Position numbers and translations under genes: made by a program | Part shown: positions 56,443 to 64,000 of the stretch, piece by piece | How positions within the stretch are numbered: position 1 is the stretch's first letter | Layout of the letters: each line of letters begins with the position of its first letter | The notes under the pieces: generated by a model | What the model saw: the letters and a program-made list of their open reading frames with translations, nothing else | What the model was told of the DNA's origin: nothing | Database searches by the model: none | NCBI RefSeq assembly: GCF_019749375.1 | Contig: NZ_JACWFE010000024.1 | Span: forward strand, 186,001 to 250,000 | Length of the DNA: 64,000 nucleotides | DNA from: Bacillus sp. S/N-304-OC-R1 | Lineage (GTDB): Bacteria > Bacillota > Bacilli > Bacillales > Cytobacillaceae | Direction: 5' to 3'

Positions 56443-56467
56443 ACGCCTTGGAAAAATTCCAAGGCGC
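56443..56467 (-). terminator. tpx terminator
   Basis: CGCCTTGGAA/TTCCAAGGCG with a TTTTC run on the minus strand, 20 bases past the tpx stop. Confidence 0.8.
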
Positions 56468-56485
56468 CTCTCATTTTTCTTATTA

Positions 56486-56986
56486 TTACTTCGCTTGCTT
56501 AGCAGCCTCAACTGCTGCTTCATAATTTGGATGGTCAGTTGCTTCGCTAACGTATTCTGCATAAGTAACTGTATCATTTGAATCAACAACAAATACAGCA
56601 CGAGCTAATAAACGAAGTTCTTTAATTGCTACTCCAAATGCTTCACCGAAAGAAAGATCGCGGTGGTCAGATACTGTTTGTACATTTTCAATTCCTGCAG
56701 CTGCACACCAGCGTTTTTGTGCAAATGGAAGGTCAACGCTCACTGTTAATACTTTTACATTATCTAATTTAGAAGCTTCTTCATTAAAGCGGCGTGTTTG
56801 TGCATCACAAACGCCTGTATCAATTGAAGGAACTACGCTGATTAAGCGAACATGACCTTTTGAATTAGCTAAAGTTACTTCAGATAGATCATTTGCAAGA
56901 ACTTTAAAATCTGGAGCTTTTTCTCCTACCTTTACTTCGTTTCCTAATAATGTGACTGGATTGCCTTTAAACGTAATTTCCGCCAT
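56486..56986 (-). CDS. tpx: thiol peroxidase
   Basis: Tpx reduces organic peroxides with thioredoxin. I start at ATG 56984-56986, with AAGGAGATG upstream, giving [15 protein letters not shown] and 166 residues. The peroxidatic cysteine is in [19 protein letters not shown] (about C60) and the resolving cysteine in [12 protein letters not shown] (about C94). An upstream in-frame ATG at 57028 reads into leader sequence without a ribosome site. The gene is followed by ytxK on the same strand; between the tpx start and the ytfJ stop lies MITE copy B. Confidence 0.97.
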   Translation of the reverse strand: MAEITFKGNPVTLLGNEVKVGEKAPDFKVLANDLSEVTLANSKGHVRLISVVPSIDTGVCDAQTRRFNEEASKLDNVKVLTVSVDLPFAQKRWCAAAGIENVQTVSDHRDLSFGEAFGVAIKELRLLARAVFVVDSNDTVTYAEYVSEATDHPNYEAAVEAAKQAK

Positions 56987-57097
56987 CCCATTCATCTCCT
57001 TAAACAATATATGTACATTGTAAATCATATCTTCTCAACATTAGATTTGCAATTTTATTGGCTTTATTTTTTAAATGAATTTTCAATTTAATTATTT

Positions 57098-57320
57098 GGC
57101 TGTTTTCTAAAAGATTGTTGCTTTTATTATAATATTGAAAGCACAGAGTGGATTGGAGCGGAAGGCACTTGACTCCTGCAGGAAATAGAGGAAAGGTCGA
57201 GACCCCGCAGACGGAACGGCGAGGGAGGCTCGACTTCCTCCCCGCGGAAAGCAAGTGCCTGTAGCGGAAAGGAACGGTTCACTATTTAGTGTTTAAACAA
57301 CAAAGTTCATGAAAACAGCC
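57098..57320. mobile_element. MITE-like element copy B
   Basis: A 223-base element with perfect 10-base inverted ends GGCTGTTTTC and GAAAACAGCC. It is flanked by the direct repeat AATTATTT at 57090-57097 and 57321-57328. Inside, GGCACTTG/CAAGTGCC and GTCGAG/CTCGAC allow a strong hairpin. Compared with copy A it is inverted: its left part GGCTGTTTTCTAAAAGATTG is the complement of the right end of copy A. No transposase. Confidence 0.88.
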
Positions 57321-57343
57321 AATTATTTAATTAAAGCCAAGAA

Positions 57344-57378
57344 AAAAGTTAACCTTCCTCTATTGGAAAGTTAACCGT
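57344..57378 (-). terminator. ytfJ terminator
   Basis: GTTAACTTTCC pairs with GGAAGGTTAAC and is followed by TTTTTTC on the minus strand. Confidence 0.85.
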
Positions 57379-57383
57379 GTAAG

Positions 57384-57851
57384 CTAAAAATCTAAATCCT
57401 GTTTTGGACCATTATTTTTTTGGTTATCATGATGAGATTGATTGCTGCTGTCTCTATTTTTGTTATTAAACATCTGCTGAATCTTATCAACAGCTTGAGG
57501 AGCAAGATCAAGAATTCTCTCGTATAGATGAGTACTCTCATCAAGATGCACCATTTTAACTCCTCCAGAGTTTACGATAAGAAAAGCAATAGGAGTTATG
57601 GATACTCCACCACCGCTTCCGCCGCCAAAAGGATGACTGCCAGATTGTCCCTGTCCGTTTCCATTTGATAGCCCCTCTAATTTAAATTCACTGCCACCGG
57701 CAGCAAAACCAAATCCAACCTTTGAGACAGTCAAAATAACACTGCCATCCGGCGTTTCAACTGGGTCACCAATGATGGTATTGACATCAATCATTTCCTT
57801 TAAGTTTTCCATGGCAGTTGTCATTAGCCCTTGAATTGGATGCTCAGACAT
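57384..57851 (-). CDS. ytfJ: sporulation protein YtfJ (GerW family)
   Basis: A 155-residue sporulation protein. The core has NLKEMIDVNTIIGDPVETPDG (abbreviated NLKEMIDVNTIIGDPVE) and the SKVGFGFAAGGSEF motif. A glycine-rich loop (GGGSGGGVSITPIAFLIV) follows, and the C-terminus is N/Q/D-rich. In B. subtilis YtfJ is made in the forespore and related GerW is needed for germination. It follows ytfI by 17 bases. Confidence 0.93.
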   Translation of the reverse strand: MSEHPIQGLMTTAMENLKEMIDVNTIIGDPVETPDGSVILTVSKVGFGFAAGGSEFKLEGLSNGNGQGQSGSHPFGGGSGGGVSITPIAFLIVNSGGVKMVHLDESTHLYERILDLAPQAVDKIQQMFNNKNRDSSNQSHHDNQKNNGPKQDLDF

Positions 57852-57868
57852 TTACTGCGCCCCCTCTT

Positions 57869-58558
57869 CTATATCGATTTAGTTTTATTATCAGAAAGAG
57901 CAGATAACTGCTTTGATTTGAAATTAGGTTTTCCGCCTTTCCAATATTTAATCAATTTAATTCCTGCTAACATAGCATGTCCGATTCGAAAATAAAAAAT
58001 ACATGATATAGAGGTTTGCGACAGCGCAAATTGAAATTGGGGAGTGATGCTTAAATTAGGATATGATTTCAGTTTCATATAATGGCTGACGACACCTATA
58101 ATACTTCCTTTAATAGCCCAAAATGCACCTGTCAGCATTCCAGTATAAGCAGCATTTCCAATCCCGAATGTTGTGTGCCAATCCAATTTTTGAATAGTAA
58201 TCTTGCTCAAAAATTTTTTAACGATTTTATGCAGTGAAATGACTTTTTGCAAAAGCTCCCTCATGTCGTGCAGGCTATCGAGGAGATCTTCTGCTCCATA
58301 TTGCTTCGTATCTTTATTAACCGCTTCCTCCTTGGTGCCTGTTTTCTGCTTTACAACAACAGTTGGTGAATTATCATCAAATTTTATAAGAGGCAGCTCA
58401 ATCTTGTACCTAATCAAACCAAACCATGCCTTAAATTCAATTTTTAAATGGTCATCATCATTAAGATGATTAAAATATAAATACACCTTTAATTTAGTAA
58501 ATAGAATGAGAATAAAAATGAGGACGAGTATGGCTAAGGCAATGAAAATCCATTTCAA
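57869..58558 (-). CDS. ytfI: DUF2953 family protein YtfI
   Basis: A 229-residue protein. The start is TTG 58556-58558, behind AAAGGTGTG. It has one N-terminal membrane helix (WIFIALAILVLIFILILFTKL) and then a soluble domain with the pattern HLKIEFKAWFGLIRYKIELPLI, typical of DUF2953. The C-terminal part is basic. In B. subtilis it is cotranscribed with ytfJ and its function is unknown. Confidence 0.88.
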   Translation of the reverse strand: MKWIFIALAILVLIFILILFTKLKVYLYFNHLNDDDHLKIEFKAWFGLIRYKIELPLIKFDDNSPTVVVKQKTGTKEEAVNKDTKQYGAEDLLDSLHDMRELLQKVISLHKIVKKFLSKITIQKLDWHTTFGIGNAAYTGMLTGAFWAIKGSIIGVVSHYMKLKSYPNLSITPQFQFALSQTSISCIFYFRIGHAMLAGIKLIKYWKGGKPNFKSKQLSALSDNKTKSI

Positions 58559-58602
58559 ATACAGTCACACCTTTCAGCCTACTATTATTGCCTCCAAAAG
58601 GA

Positions 58603-58645
58603 AAAATAAACCTGCAGGCATTCATTTGCCATACAGGTTTATTAG
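58603..58645 (-). terminator. yteJ terminator
   Basis: AATAAACCTG pairs with CAGGTTTATT on the minus strand, followed by TTTTCC, just after the RDD gene. Confidence 0.75.
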
Positions 58646-58656
58646 CTTATCTATTC

Positions 58657-59193
58657 TTAATTTTCGTGAATGACAGTCGTATCTGTAAAAATATCATGTA
58701 ATCCTTGTTTTTTCGGCAGGAAAGCAACGACCACATAACCAATCAAAATGGTTGCGGAAATAAAACGTCCAATCCATTCTCTAAAGATTACAGTGCCCCA
58801 TGTTAGTTTCTGGCCCTTTAGATCAACAACTTTTAAGCCAAACACCATTTTGCCTAGCGTCTGATTAAAGTATCGCGTCATTAATACAAAATAGGCATAA
58901 AACGTAATGGCAGATGCAATTGAAATCGGTGCAAAGATATTAAACTCTGTAAGCGGAATATCTAATACACGGAATAGTGGATTGATAATCATTCGGTCAA
59001 TACTGCCGATTACGACTAGGTCAAGCAAGTATGCCCAAAACCTCATCCAAAAACCAGCAAAACGTAAAGGAGCCCACTGATTATTTGACTCCATCCTATC
59101 CATACCTTCATTTGATTCTGTCACTGTTACTTGAGCTTTCTCAGGTATTTCATGATTAACATTCATATCTGCTTCTGGCTGTTGTGAATTCAT
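58657..59193 (-). CDS. yteJ: RDD family membrane protein YteJ
   Basis: A 178-residue membrane protein. A polar N-terminal tail of about 45 residues is followed by three or four membrane segments with the family motifs: GFWMRFWAYLLDLVVIG (RDD start, here the Arg-Asp pair is RFWAYLLD), NQTLGKMVFGLKVVD and the last helix with GRFISATILIGYVVVAFLP. Function unknown. It lies 12 bases after sppA and is expected to be in the same operon. Confidence 0.92.
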   Translation of the reverse strand: MNSQQPEADMNVNHEIPEKAQVTVTESNEGMDRMESNNQWAPLRFAGFWMRFWAYLLDLVVIGSIDRMIINPLFRVLDIPLTEFNIFAPISIASAITFYAYFVLMTRYFNQTLGKMVFGLKVVDLKGQKLTWGTVIFREWIGRFISATILIGYVVVAFLPKKQGLHDIFTDTTVIHEN

Positions 59194-59204
59194 CTTTGCA
59201 CCTC

Positions 59205-60215
59205 CTATTCAGCATATAAGTACATTAGACGCGGTGAATTTGGCTGTGACAATAGCTTCATTAACCCCGCCATTTCAACATCATTGCCCATGAATTTTTG
59301 TGCACTCATGCTAAACATCGAGCCAAATCCTAAATTCTCCGTGTATCTAACAACCTGTGCACCCTTTAATTTATGATCCTTTTTAAGAGTATCGATCACA
59401 TCATCCAAGTAACCAAAACCGTCAATTAAATTTAATTCTTTAGCCTGTCTGCCGTCATAAATTCTTCCATCTGCAATTTTTTTCACCTGATCGACAGGGA
59501 TATGTCGCCCTTCAGAAATAACCTTTACAAATCCTTCATAAGAATTGTTGATCATAGATTGAAGAATTTTTCTTTCTTCCTCTGTCATTTCTCTTGAAGG
59601 ACTCATTATGTCTTTATAAGGGCCGCTCTTTATAGTAACAAAGTTTACACCATATTTTTCAGCAAGCCCTGAATAATTGATCCCTTGCATAATAACTCCC
59701 AGAGAACCTGTCATTGTCTCAGGGCTGGCAAAGATTTTATCCGCAGGAGCTGATATGTAGTATCCGCCTGATGCTGCCATGGAGCCCATGGAAATATAAA
59801 CAGGCTTCTTCGTTTCGGTCTGAATTTCTTTGATTTTATTATTGATTTCAGCGCTTTCAACCACTCCGCCTCCTGGAGAGTTTACGCGGATGATGAGTGC
59901 TTTTACAGTCTGATCGTCCTTTACCTGCTGGAGCTTTTTCATAAATCCCTTATGGTTATAGCCGCCAGATGAAAAAATGGAAGCAGCCTCACCTGTATCC
60001 TGAATAACCCCATCGACATCTAGAACGACAATTTTCTTCATTTGATTGCCTTCATCTATTACTTCCTCTGTAAATCCAGCTTTACTTGAAGCAAATAAAT
60101 CCGTAAATGATGTTTCAAAGTCTTTAAAAGCAAGACCTGTAAGAAAATTTGTGACAATAGAGAAAATAAATAATGCAGCCGCAATCCCTAATGCGGCCCA
60201 GCGTTTACCATTCAT
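59205..60215 (-). CDS. sppA: signal peptide peptidase SppA
   Basis: SppA digests cleaved signal peptides in the membrane. I start at ATG 60213-60215, with AAGGGAGGA upstream, giving MNGKRWAALGIAAALFIF and 336 residues. One N-terminal membrane helix is followed by the serine/lysine core: the catalytic serine in TMTGSLGVIMQG and the lysine in TIKSGPYKDIMSP. GGGVVESAEI and MGSMAASGGYYISAPADKI (given as GSMAASGGYYISAPADK) support it. First gene of sppA-yteJ. Confidence 0.96.
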   Translation of the reverse strand: MNGKRWAALGIAAALFIFSIVTNFLTGLAFKDFETSFTDLFASSKAGFTEEVIDEGNQMKKIVVLDVDGVIQDTGEAASIFSSGGYNHKGFMKKLQQVKDDQTVKALIIRVNSPGGGVVESAEINNKIKEIQTETKKPVYISMGSMAASGGYYISAPADKIFASPETMTGSLGVIMQGINYSGLAEKYGVNFVTIKSGPYKDIMSPSREMTEEERKILQSMINNSYEGFVKVISEGRHIPVDQVKKIADGRIYDGRQAKELNLIDGFGYLDDVIDTLKKDHKLKGAQVVRYTENLGFGSMFSMSAQKFMGNDVEMAGLMKLLSQPNSPRLMYLYAE

Positions 60216-60443
60216 TTGTAATCCTCCCTTATTAGAAAAGCGCAAGCAATAAATACTGCCTAGTTCTAGATACGTAAATGCTTTTAAAACGTTTCAAAAA
60301 AGTGTAAACTGAGTTCGAATAAGATCAGCAGCTCTGCTATACAGCATATTTTTCGTAATAAACATTACCTATCATACCAAATTATTGAATATCCTTGTCA
60401 AAGAAAACTTCTTTATTAATGCTTATTTTTTGGAGGAATGAAA

Positions 60444-61244
60444 ATGTCTACTCGCCGAAATGTCTATTTTTTCTATAAAAAAAGCCCTGAAATGAAGGAT
60501 AAAGTATCCTCTTTATATGATCTTGCAAAAATTCACGGGTTTAATATAGTCACTGATTTTCATAAAGCGAATGTAATTGCCAGTATCGGTGGAGATGGTG
60601 CGTTTTTACAGGCTGTTCGAAAAACAGGCTACCGCGATGACTGTTTATATGTAGGAATTTCAACACTTGATAGCCCTAGTTTATATTGTGACTTTCATAT
60701 TGATCACACAGAGCAAATGGCGGAGGCTATGACAAATGAACAAGTGGAAGTACGCCGCTATCCAACAATAGAAGTAACGATTGATGATCAAACTTCATTT
60801 TATTGTTTAAACGAGTTTAGCATACGCTCTGCGATCATTAAGACATTAGTTCTGGATGTTTTTATTGATGATTTTCATTTTGAAACATTTCGCGGCGATG
60901 GAATTGTTGTAGCCACTCCGACTGGAAGTACTGCGTATAATAAATCGTTAAGAGGTTCCATCGTTGACCCTCTTCTCCCTTGTATGCAGGTGAGTGAAAT
61001 GGCTTCCCTGAATAATAATCGCTACCGCACATTAGGTTCCTCCTTTATATTAGGCAGTGAACGAAAATTAACTTTAGTCGTTGTGCAAGACGGGAATGAT
61101 CATCCTACAATGGGGATGGATAATGAAGCATTAAGCATACAGCAAGTAGATAAGATTGATATTAAACTAAGCGGAAAAATAATAAAAACAGTTAAATTAA
61201 AGGACAATTCATTCTGGGAAAAAGTAAAAAGAACCTTTTTATAG
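60444..61244 (+). CDS. nadK: NAD kinase 2
   Basis: NAD kinase makes NADP. I start at ATG 60444, after GGAGGA, giving MSTRRNVYFFYKKSPE, which resembles B. subtilis NadF2/YtdI; the product is 266 residues. The GGDG motif is in ASIGGDGAFLQAV, LNEFSIRSAIIKT is the NE/D motif, and the glycine-rich TPTGSTAYNKS is the phosphate-binding loop. It is the smaller of the two Bacillus NAD kinases. It stands divergent to sppA and ends in a strong terminator. Confidence 0.95.
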   Translation: MSTRRNVYFFYKKSPEMKDKVSSLYDLAKIHGFNIVTDFHKANVIASIGGDGAFLQAVRKTGYRDDCLYVGISTLDSPSLYCDFHIDHTEQMAEAMTNEQVEVRRYPTIEVTIDDQTSFYCLNEFSIRSAIIKTLVLDVFIDDFHFETFRGDGIVVATPTGSTAYNKSLRGSIVDPLLPCMQVSEMASLNNNRYRTLGSSFILGSERKLTLVVVQDGNDHPTMGMDNEALSIQQVDKIDIKLSGKIIKTVKLKDNSFWEKVKRTFL

Positions 61245-61245
61245 A

Positions 61246-61291
61246 GACAAAAGGAGCTGTTCTATAACAGAAACAGCTCCTTTTGTTTTTG
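61246..61291. terminator. bidirectional terminator after nadK
   Basis: ACAAAAGGAGCTGTT and AACAGCTCCTTTTGT form a hairpin with a T run, between convergent genes nadK and rarD-like. Confidence 0.9.
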
Positions 61292-61305
61292 CAATTTTAA
61301 AGAAA

Positions 61306-62229
61306 CTAAGCAATCTCCTTTTTCTTCCTTGTCTCTAAATGAACAAAAAGTTTTGTTTTCGACAAAGAGTAAAGGGTAATGGCAGACCAGATAAAGATAA
61401 ACGATATTAAATGAATTTTTGTAAATTGTTCATGGTAAACGAAAACACCAAGAATTAATGATATTGTTGGTGCAATAAATTGTAAAAATCCTAAAGTGGA
61501 CATCGGTATTTTTTGTGCACCTTTAGCAAAATATAGGAGAGGAATAGCTGTTGCTGCACCTGCTCCAATTAAAAATAAATCTGTTCCTACAGATACGGAT
61601 AAAAATGATTGAGTGCCCTTTGCAAATAGAAACACTATATAAATAAGAGCAATCGGTGCCACAACTAATGTCTCAAGGGTTAACCCTATCGAAGATTCCA
61701 CCTTTATCATTTTTTTCAATAATCCATATATTCCAAAAGTTAGAGCAAGCAATATAGCAATCCAAGGAAATTTTCCATATGAAAGCGTGAGAATGAGTAC
61801 ACCTACTGCAGCTAAAGCAAAGGATGCATATTGAGCAGAAGATAGTTTCTCTCTAAACACGATCATTCCTAATAGCACGCTAACTAACGGATTTATATAG
61901 TATCCTAGACTTGCTTCGATAATTTGGTCTGTATTAACGGCCCATATATAAATAAACCAGTTACAGCTTACTAGCAAGGAAGCAATAATTAGTGCAAATA
62001 ATTGTTTTTTATTCGTACGGAAATTCTTCAGTATCAGTATAAACTCTCCCCACTTTTTCGTGATGAGAAGAACGCCTACCATAAAGATAAATGACCAAAA
62101 TATCCGGTTCATTAATATTTCATCTGCATTCACATGATGAAGAAACTTCCAATAAATCGGCAATAAGCCCCATATAAAATAGGAAAAGCCAGCATAAAAG
62201 ACACCTATTTTTATCTCATTATTATTCAT
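61306..62229 (-). CDS. rarD: RarD-type EamA transporter
   Basis: A 307-residue drug/metabolite transporter of the RarD subfamily. It has ten hydrophobic segments in two EamA repeats; the N-terminus GVFYAGFSYFIWGLLPIYWKFL has the RarD motif FIWGLLPIYWK, and NWFIYIWAVNTDQIIEASLGYYINPL (given as IEASLGYYINPL) is characteristic. RarD proteins export amino acids or drugs; the substrate is unknown here. No terminator seen; it is followed by a 60-base gap to the nadK terminator. Confidence 0.93.
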   Translation of the reverse strand: MNNNEIKIGVFYAGFSYFIWGLLPIYWKFLHHVNADEILMNRIFWSFIFMVGVLLITKKWGEFILILKNFRTNKKQLFALIIASLLVSCNWFIYIWAVNTDQIIEASLGYYINPLVSVLLGMIVFREKLSSAQYASFALAAVGVLILTLSYGKFPWIAILLALTFGIYGLLKKMIKVESSIGLTLETLVVAPIALIYIVFLFAKGTQSFLSVSVGTDLFLIGAGAATAIPLLYFAKGAQKIPMSTLGFLQFIAPTISLILGVFVYHEQFTKIHLISFIFIWSAITLYSLSKTKLFVHLETRKKKEIA

Positions 62230-62319
62230 TGTTACTCCTCAATTCTTTCTAGTATCGAAATATTAATATTATAGTTCGTACTGAAAGATGCTGGCAATCT
62301 TTTAATTCTGGCATTAATA

Positions 62320-63927
62320 TTATTCACTTAATAAATCATATACAATTTTTCCGCCAATAACTGTTTTTGAAATGGATATCGAAGGAATTAGATGTGGATC
62401 AATCTTAAAGATATCCTCACTCATGATTGTAAAGTCCGCTAAGTAACCTTCTTTAATGTTTCCCCTATCATTTTCATGACAAGCTGCAAATGCACTGCCT
62501 GCTGTAAAAAGGCGGACTGCCTCAAAAACAGATAAGGCTTCTTCTGACAAATAAACCGTTTGTTCGGGATCATCCACATTCGTCCGGGTAACGGCGGCAT
62601 GAATGCCTAAAAGCGGGTTTAATGGTTCAATCGGTGCATCAGATCCCCCTGCACATGGAAGTCCTTCGCTTAATAAAGTTTTCCAAGCATATAAATATTG
62701 GTTTTGTCTCACTCCAACGCGATCCAATACCCATGGAAAATCAGAAGCAAGAAATCTAGGCTGAATATCCAAAATAAGCGGCAGTTTTTTCGCTCTCTCA
62801 ATCAGCTCTCCTCGCACAATTTGGGCATGGATCAGCCTGTCACGTCCATTCCCTTTCAATGGATATTTCTCAATTGAATGAAGGACCATTTCAAATGCTA
62901 AATCTCCAATGGCATGAACGGCAACAGGCATACAATAGTCCCTAGCCTTTTTAACAAGATGATCTAATTGTTCCTGCGTAAAGATAGCAAGTCCGGATGT
63001 GGAAGGATCATCTACATATGGGCGGCTGAGCAAAGCTGTCCTGCTTCCTAAGGAACCGTCAGAAAATATCTTCATTGCTCCAAATTCTACCCATTCATCC
63101 CCTGTCAAAAATCCCCCACCAGCCGCTTTCATATCATCAATAGCAAGATGATGGACTAATAAATGAGCACGAAAAGTATAACCTTCCTCTTCAATTACAT
63201 CTTTAAACGCTTTATAAGTCTGTTCAAATCCCCCGTAATAACTTAAATCTTCTGTATGTGCTCCTGTTAATCCTAAACGATAGGCATCTTTAATGGCAGA
63301 TCGAATGGAATTTCTTAAATAGGAGTCTGTAACCTCTGGAAGGATATCATAGATTAAATCTTGAGCTTGTTCTTTCAATAGCCCTGTCGGATATCCAATT
63401 TCATCCCTTTCAATAACACCTCCATCTGGATTGGGTGTATGTTGATCGATGTTCGCTGCTTGAAGTGCTTTTGTGTTAACTGCCAGTGCATGCCGGCAAA
63501 TTCTCTTTAACATTACAGGACGATCTTGGACAACCTCATCTAAATCCTGAGCTAAAATTGGCCCTTCCTTTGGACCCCATTGATTCTCATTCCACCCCTC
63601 GCCAATAATCCATTCCGCATTATCCAATTTTTCAGCGTATTCTTTAACAGCCTGCAGAGCATCTTTTTTTGAGTTGTAACTTGAGAGGTCTAGCCTATTT
63701 AGCTTTTCACCATGGCCAATTAAATGCATATGGCTATCAACAAGCCCTGGAATCATCGTATCTCCTTTCAGGTTTATTCTGTTGTCTATTTCGCCTGAAT
63801 ATTTTTGTTCAAGTTCTGCTAGCGAACCAATGGCAGTAATTCTGTTTCCTTTCGTATAAACAGCTTCTACTGCATGATTTTCATTACTTAATGAATAAAT
63901 ATTGCCGCCATACCAAAGCGTCCCCAT
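62320..63927 (-). CDS. ytcJ: amidohydrolase family 3 protein YtcJ
   Basis: A metal-dependent amidohydrolase of about 535 residues. It has the metal motif PGLVDSHMHLIGHGE (about 60-75), the carboxylated lysine candidate in GEFKIFSDGS-like MKIFSDGSLGSRTALL, the C-terminal GSDAPIEPLNPLLGIHAAVTR (given as GGSDAPIEPLNPLLG) and a TSG-like end. The B. subtilis YtcJ substrate is not established. I start at ATG 63925-63927, with GTTGGGG upstream; ATG 63945 is possible, but has no ribosome site. No neighbour gene supplies context. Confidence 0.9.
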   Translation of the reverse strand: MGTLWYGGNIYSLSNENHAVEAVYTKGNRITAIGSLAELEQKYSGEIDNRINLKGDTMIPGLVDSHMHLIGHGEKLNRLDLSSYNSKKDALQAVKEYAEKLDNAEWIIGEGWNENQWGPKEGPILAQDLDEVVQDRPVMLKRICRHALAVNTKALQAANIDQHTPNPDGGVIERDEIGYPTGLLKEQAQDLIYDILPEVTDSYLRNSIRSAIKDAYRLGLTGAHTEDLSYYGGFEQTYKAFKDVIEEEGYTFRAHLLVHHLAIDDMKAAGGGFLTGDEWVEFGAMKIFSDGSLGSRTALLSRPYVDDPSTSGLAIFTQEQLDHLVKKARDYCMPVAVHAIGDLAFEMVLHSIEKYPLKGNGRDRLIHAQIVRGELIERAKKLPLILDIQPRFLASDFPWVLDRVGVRQNQYLYAWKTLLSEGLPCAGGSDAPIEPLNPLLGIHAAVTRTNVDDPEQTVYLSEEALSVFEAVRLFTAGSAFAACHENDRGNIKEGYLADFTIMSEDIFKIDPHLIPSISISKTVIGGKIVYDLLSE

Positions 63928-63956
63928 TTTAACCCCAACTTTCATAAAATTGTAAA

Positions 63957-63985
63957 AGCAGGCAGAAATCCCGCCTGCATGATTT
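63957..63985. terminator. terminator near the right edge
   Basis: GCAGGC and GCCTGC pair around a 9-base interior (63958-63978), with ATTTTTTC on the plus strand side and TTTTAC on the minus side. It probably ends a gene beyond the right edge, which would be on the minus strand. Confidence 0.65.
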
Positions 63986-64000
63986 TTTCATTTCTTAGCT

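Noticed and set aside
57000-57254. Open frame crossing the left end of MITE copy B and the tpx leader
   Set aside because: It crosses the element boundary; no ribosome site.

Overview
The window is a contiguous stretch of the chromosome of a low-GC, spore-forming member of the Bacillaceae. The evidence is the gene order (rplT-rpmI-infC, thrS, ytxC, dnaI, dnaB, nrdR, speD, gapB, coaE, ytaF, mutM, polA, phoRP, mdh-icd-citZ, ytwI, ytvI, fxsA, pyk, pfkA, accAD, malic enzyme, dnaE, ytrHI, nrnA, ytpI, ytoI, ytkL, argGH, moaB, ackA, ytxK, tpx, ytfJI, yteJ, sppA, nadK, ytcJ). It follows the 'yt' region of Bacillus subtilis closely, with several sporulation genes. The species cannot be named: there is no rRNA, and the layout fits several Bacillus-related genera. 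No prophage, transposase, CRISPR array, tRNA or rRNA gene was seen.

Layout. 0-5.3 kb: translation genes under two RNA leaders (an L20-type leader before infC, which starts with AUU, and a T-box before thrS), separated by a 20-bp tandem repeat array. 5.3-12.9 kb: replication initiation (dnaI, dnaB), NrdR, spermidine synthesis, GapB with two CcpN-type operators, CoA synthesis and DNA repair. A 51-bp tandem repeat lies between speD and gapB. 12.9-20.2 kb: polA, then hflK-hflC between polA and phoPR, a position B. subtilis leaves empty as far as I recall. 20.4-34.5 kb: central carbon metabolism (TCA branch, lower glycolysis, acetyl-CoA carboxylase, malic enzyme), with cre-like sites and a FadR-type GntR regulator whose probable operator (TGGTCAGACCA) appears both before accDA and before the malic enzyme-gntR operon. 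34.7-46.6 kb: dnaE, sporulation genes ytrHI behind a good sigma-E-like promoter, NrnA, YtoI, a small acidic protein, a universal stress protein and a DedA-PAP2 pair. 46.8-49 kb: ACT-domain and PFL (UPF0210) genes preceded by a one-aptamer glycine riboswitch. 49-64 kb: arginine synthesis, MoaB, acetate kinase, Tpx, germination/sporulation genes, SppA, NAD kinase, a RarD-type transporter and an amidohydrolase.

Most of the window is conserved housekeeping DNA. The less ordinary parts are: (i) two copies of a ~220-bp MITE-like element in opposite orientation, both with GGCTGTTTTC-type ends and each flanked by its own 8-bp direct repeat, one inserted between the glycine riboswitch terminator and the ACT gene; (ii) the riboswitch-ACT-PFL arrangement, with a perfect palindrome at its predicted transcription start; (iii) the shared palindromic operators of the FadR-type regulator; (iv) two unrelated intergenic tandem arrays; and (v) a palindrome inside the predicted hflKC promoter followed by a terminator. 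I found no clear candidate for a wholly new multi-gene system.

Start codons were reassigned by ribosome binding site where these gave a clear answer; many are TTG or GTG. All functional statements come from recognising families by eye, without database searches.
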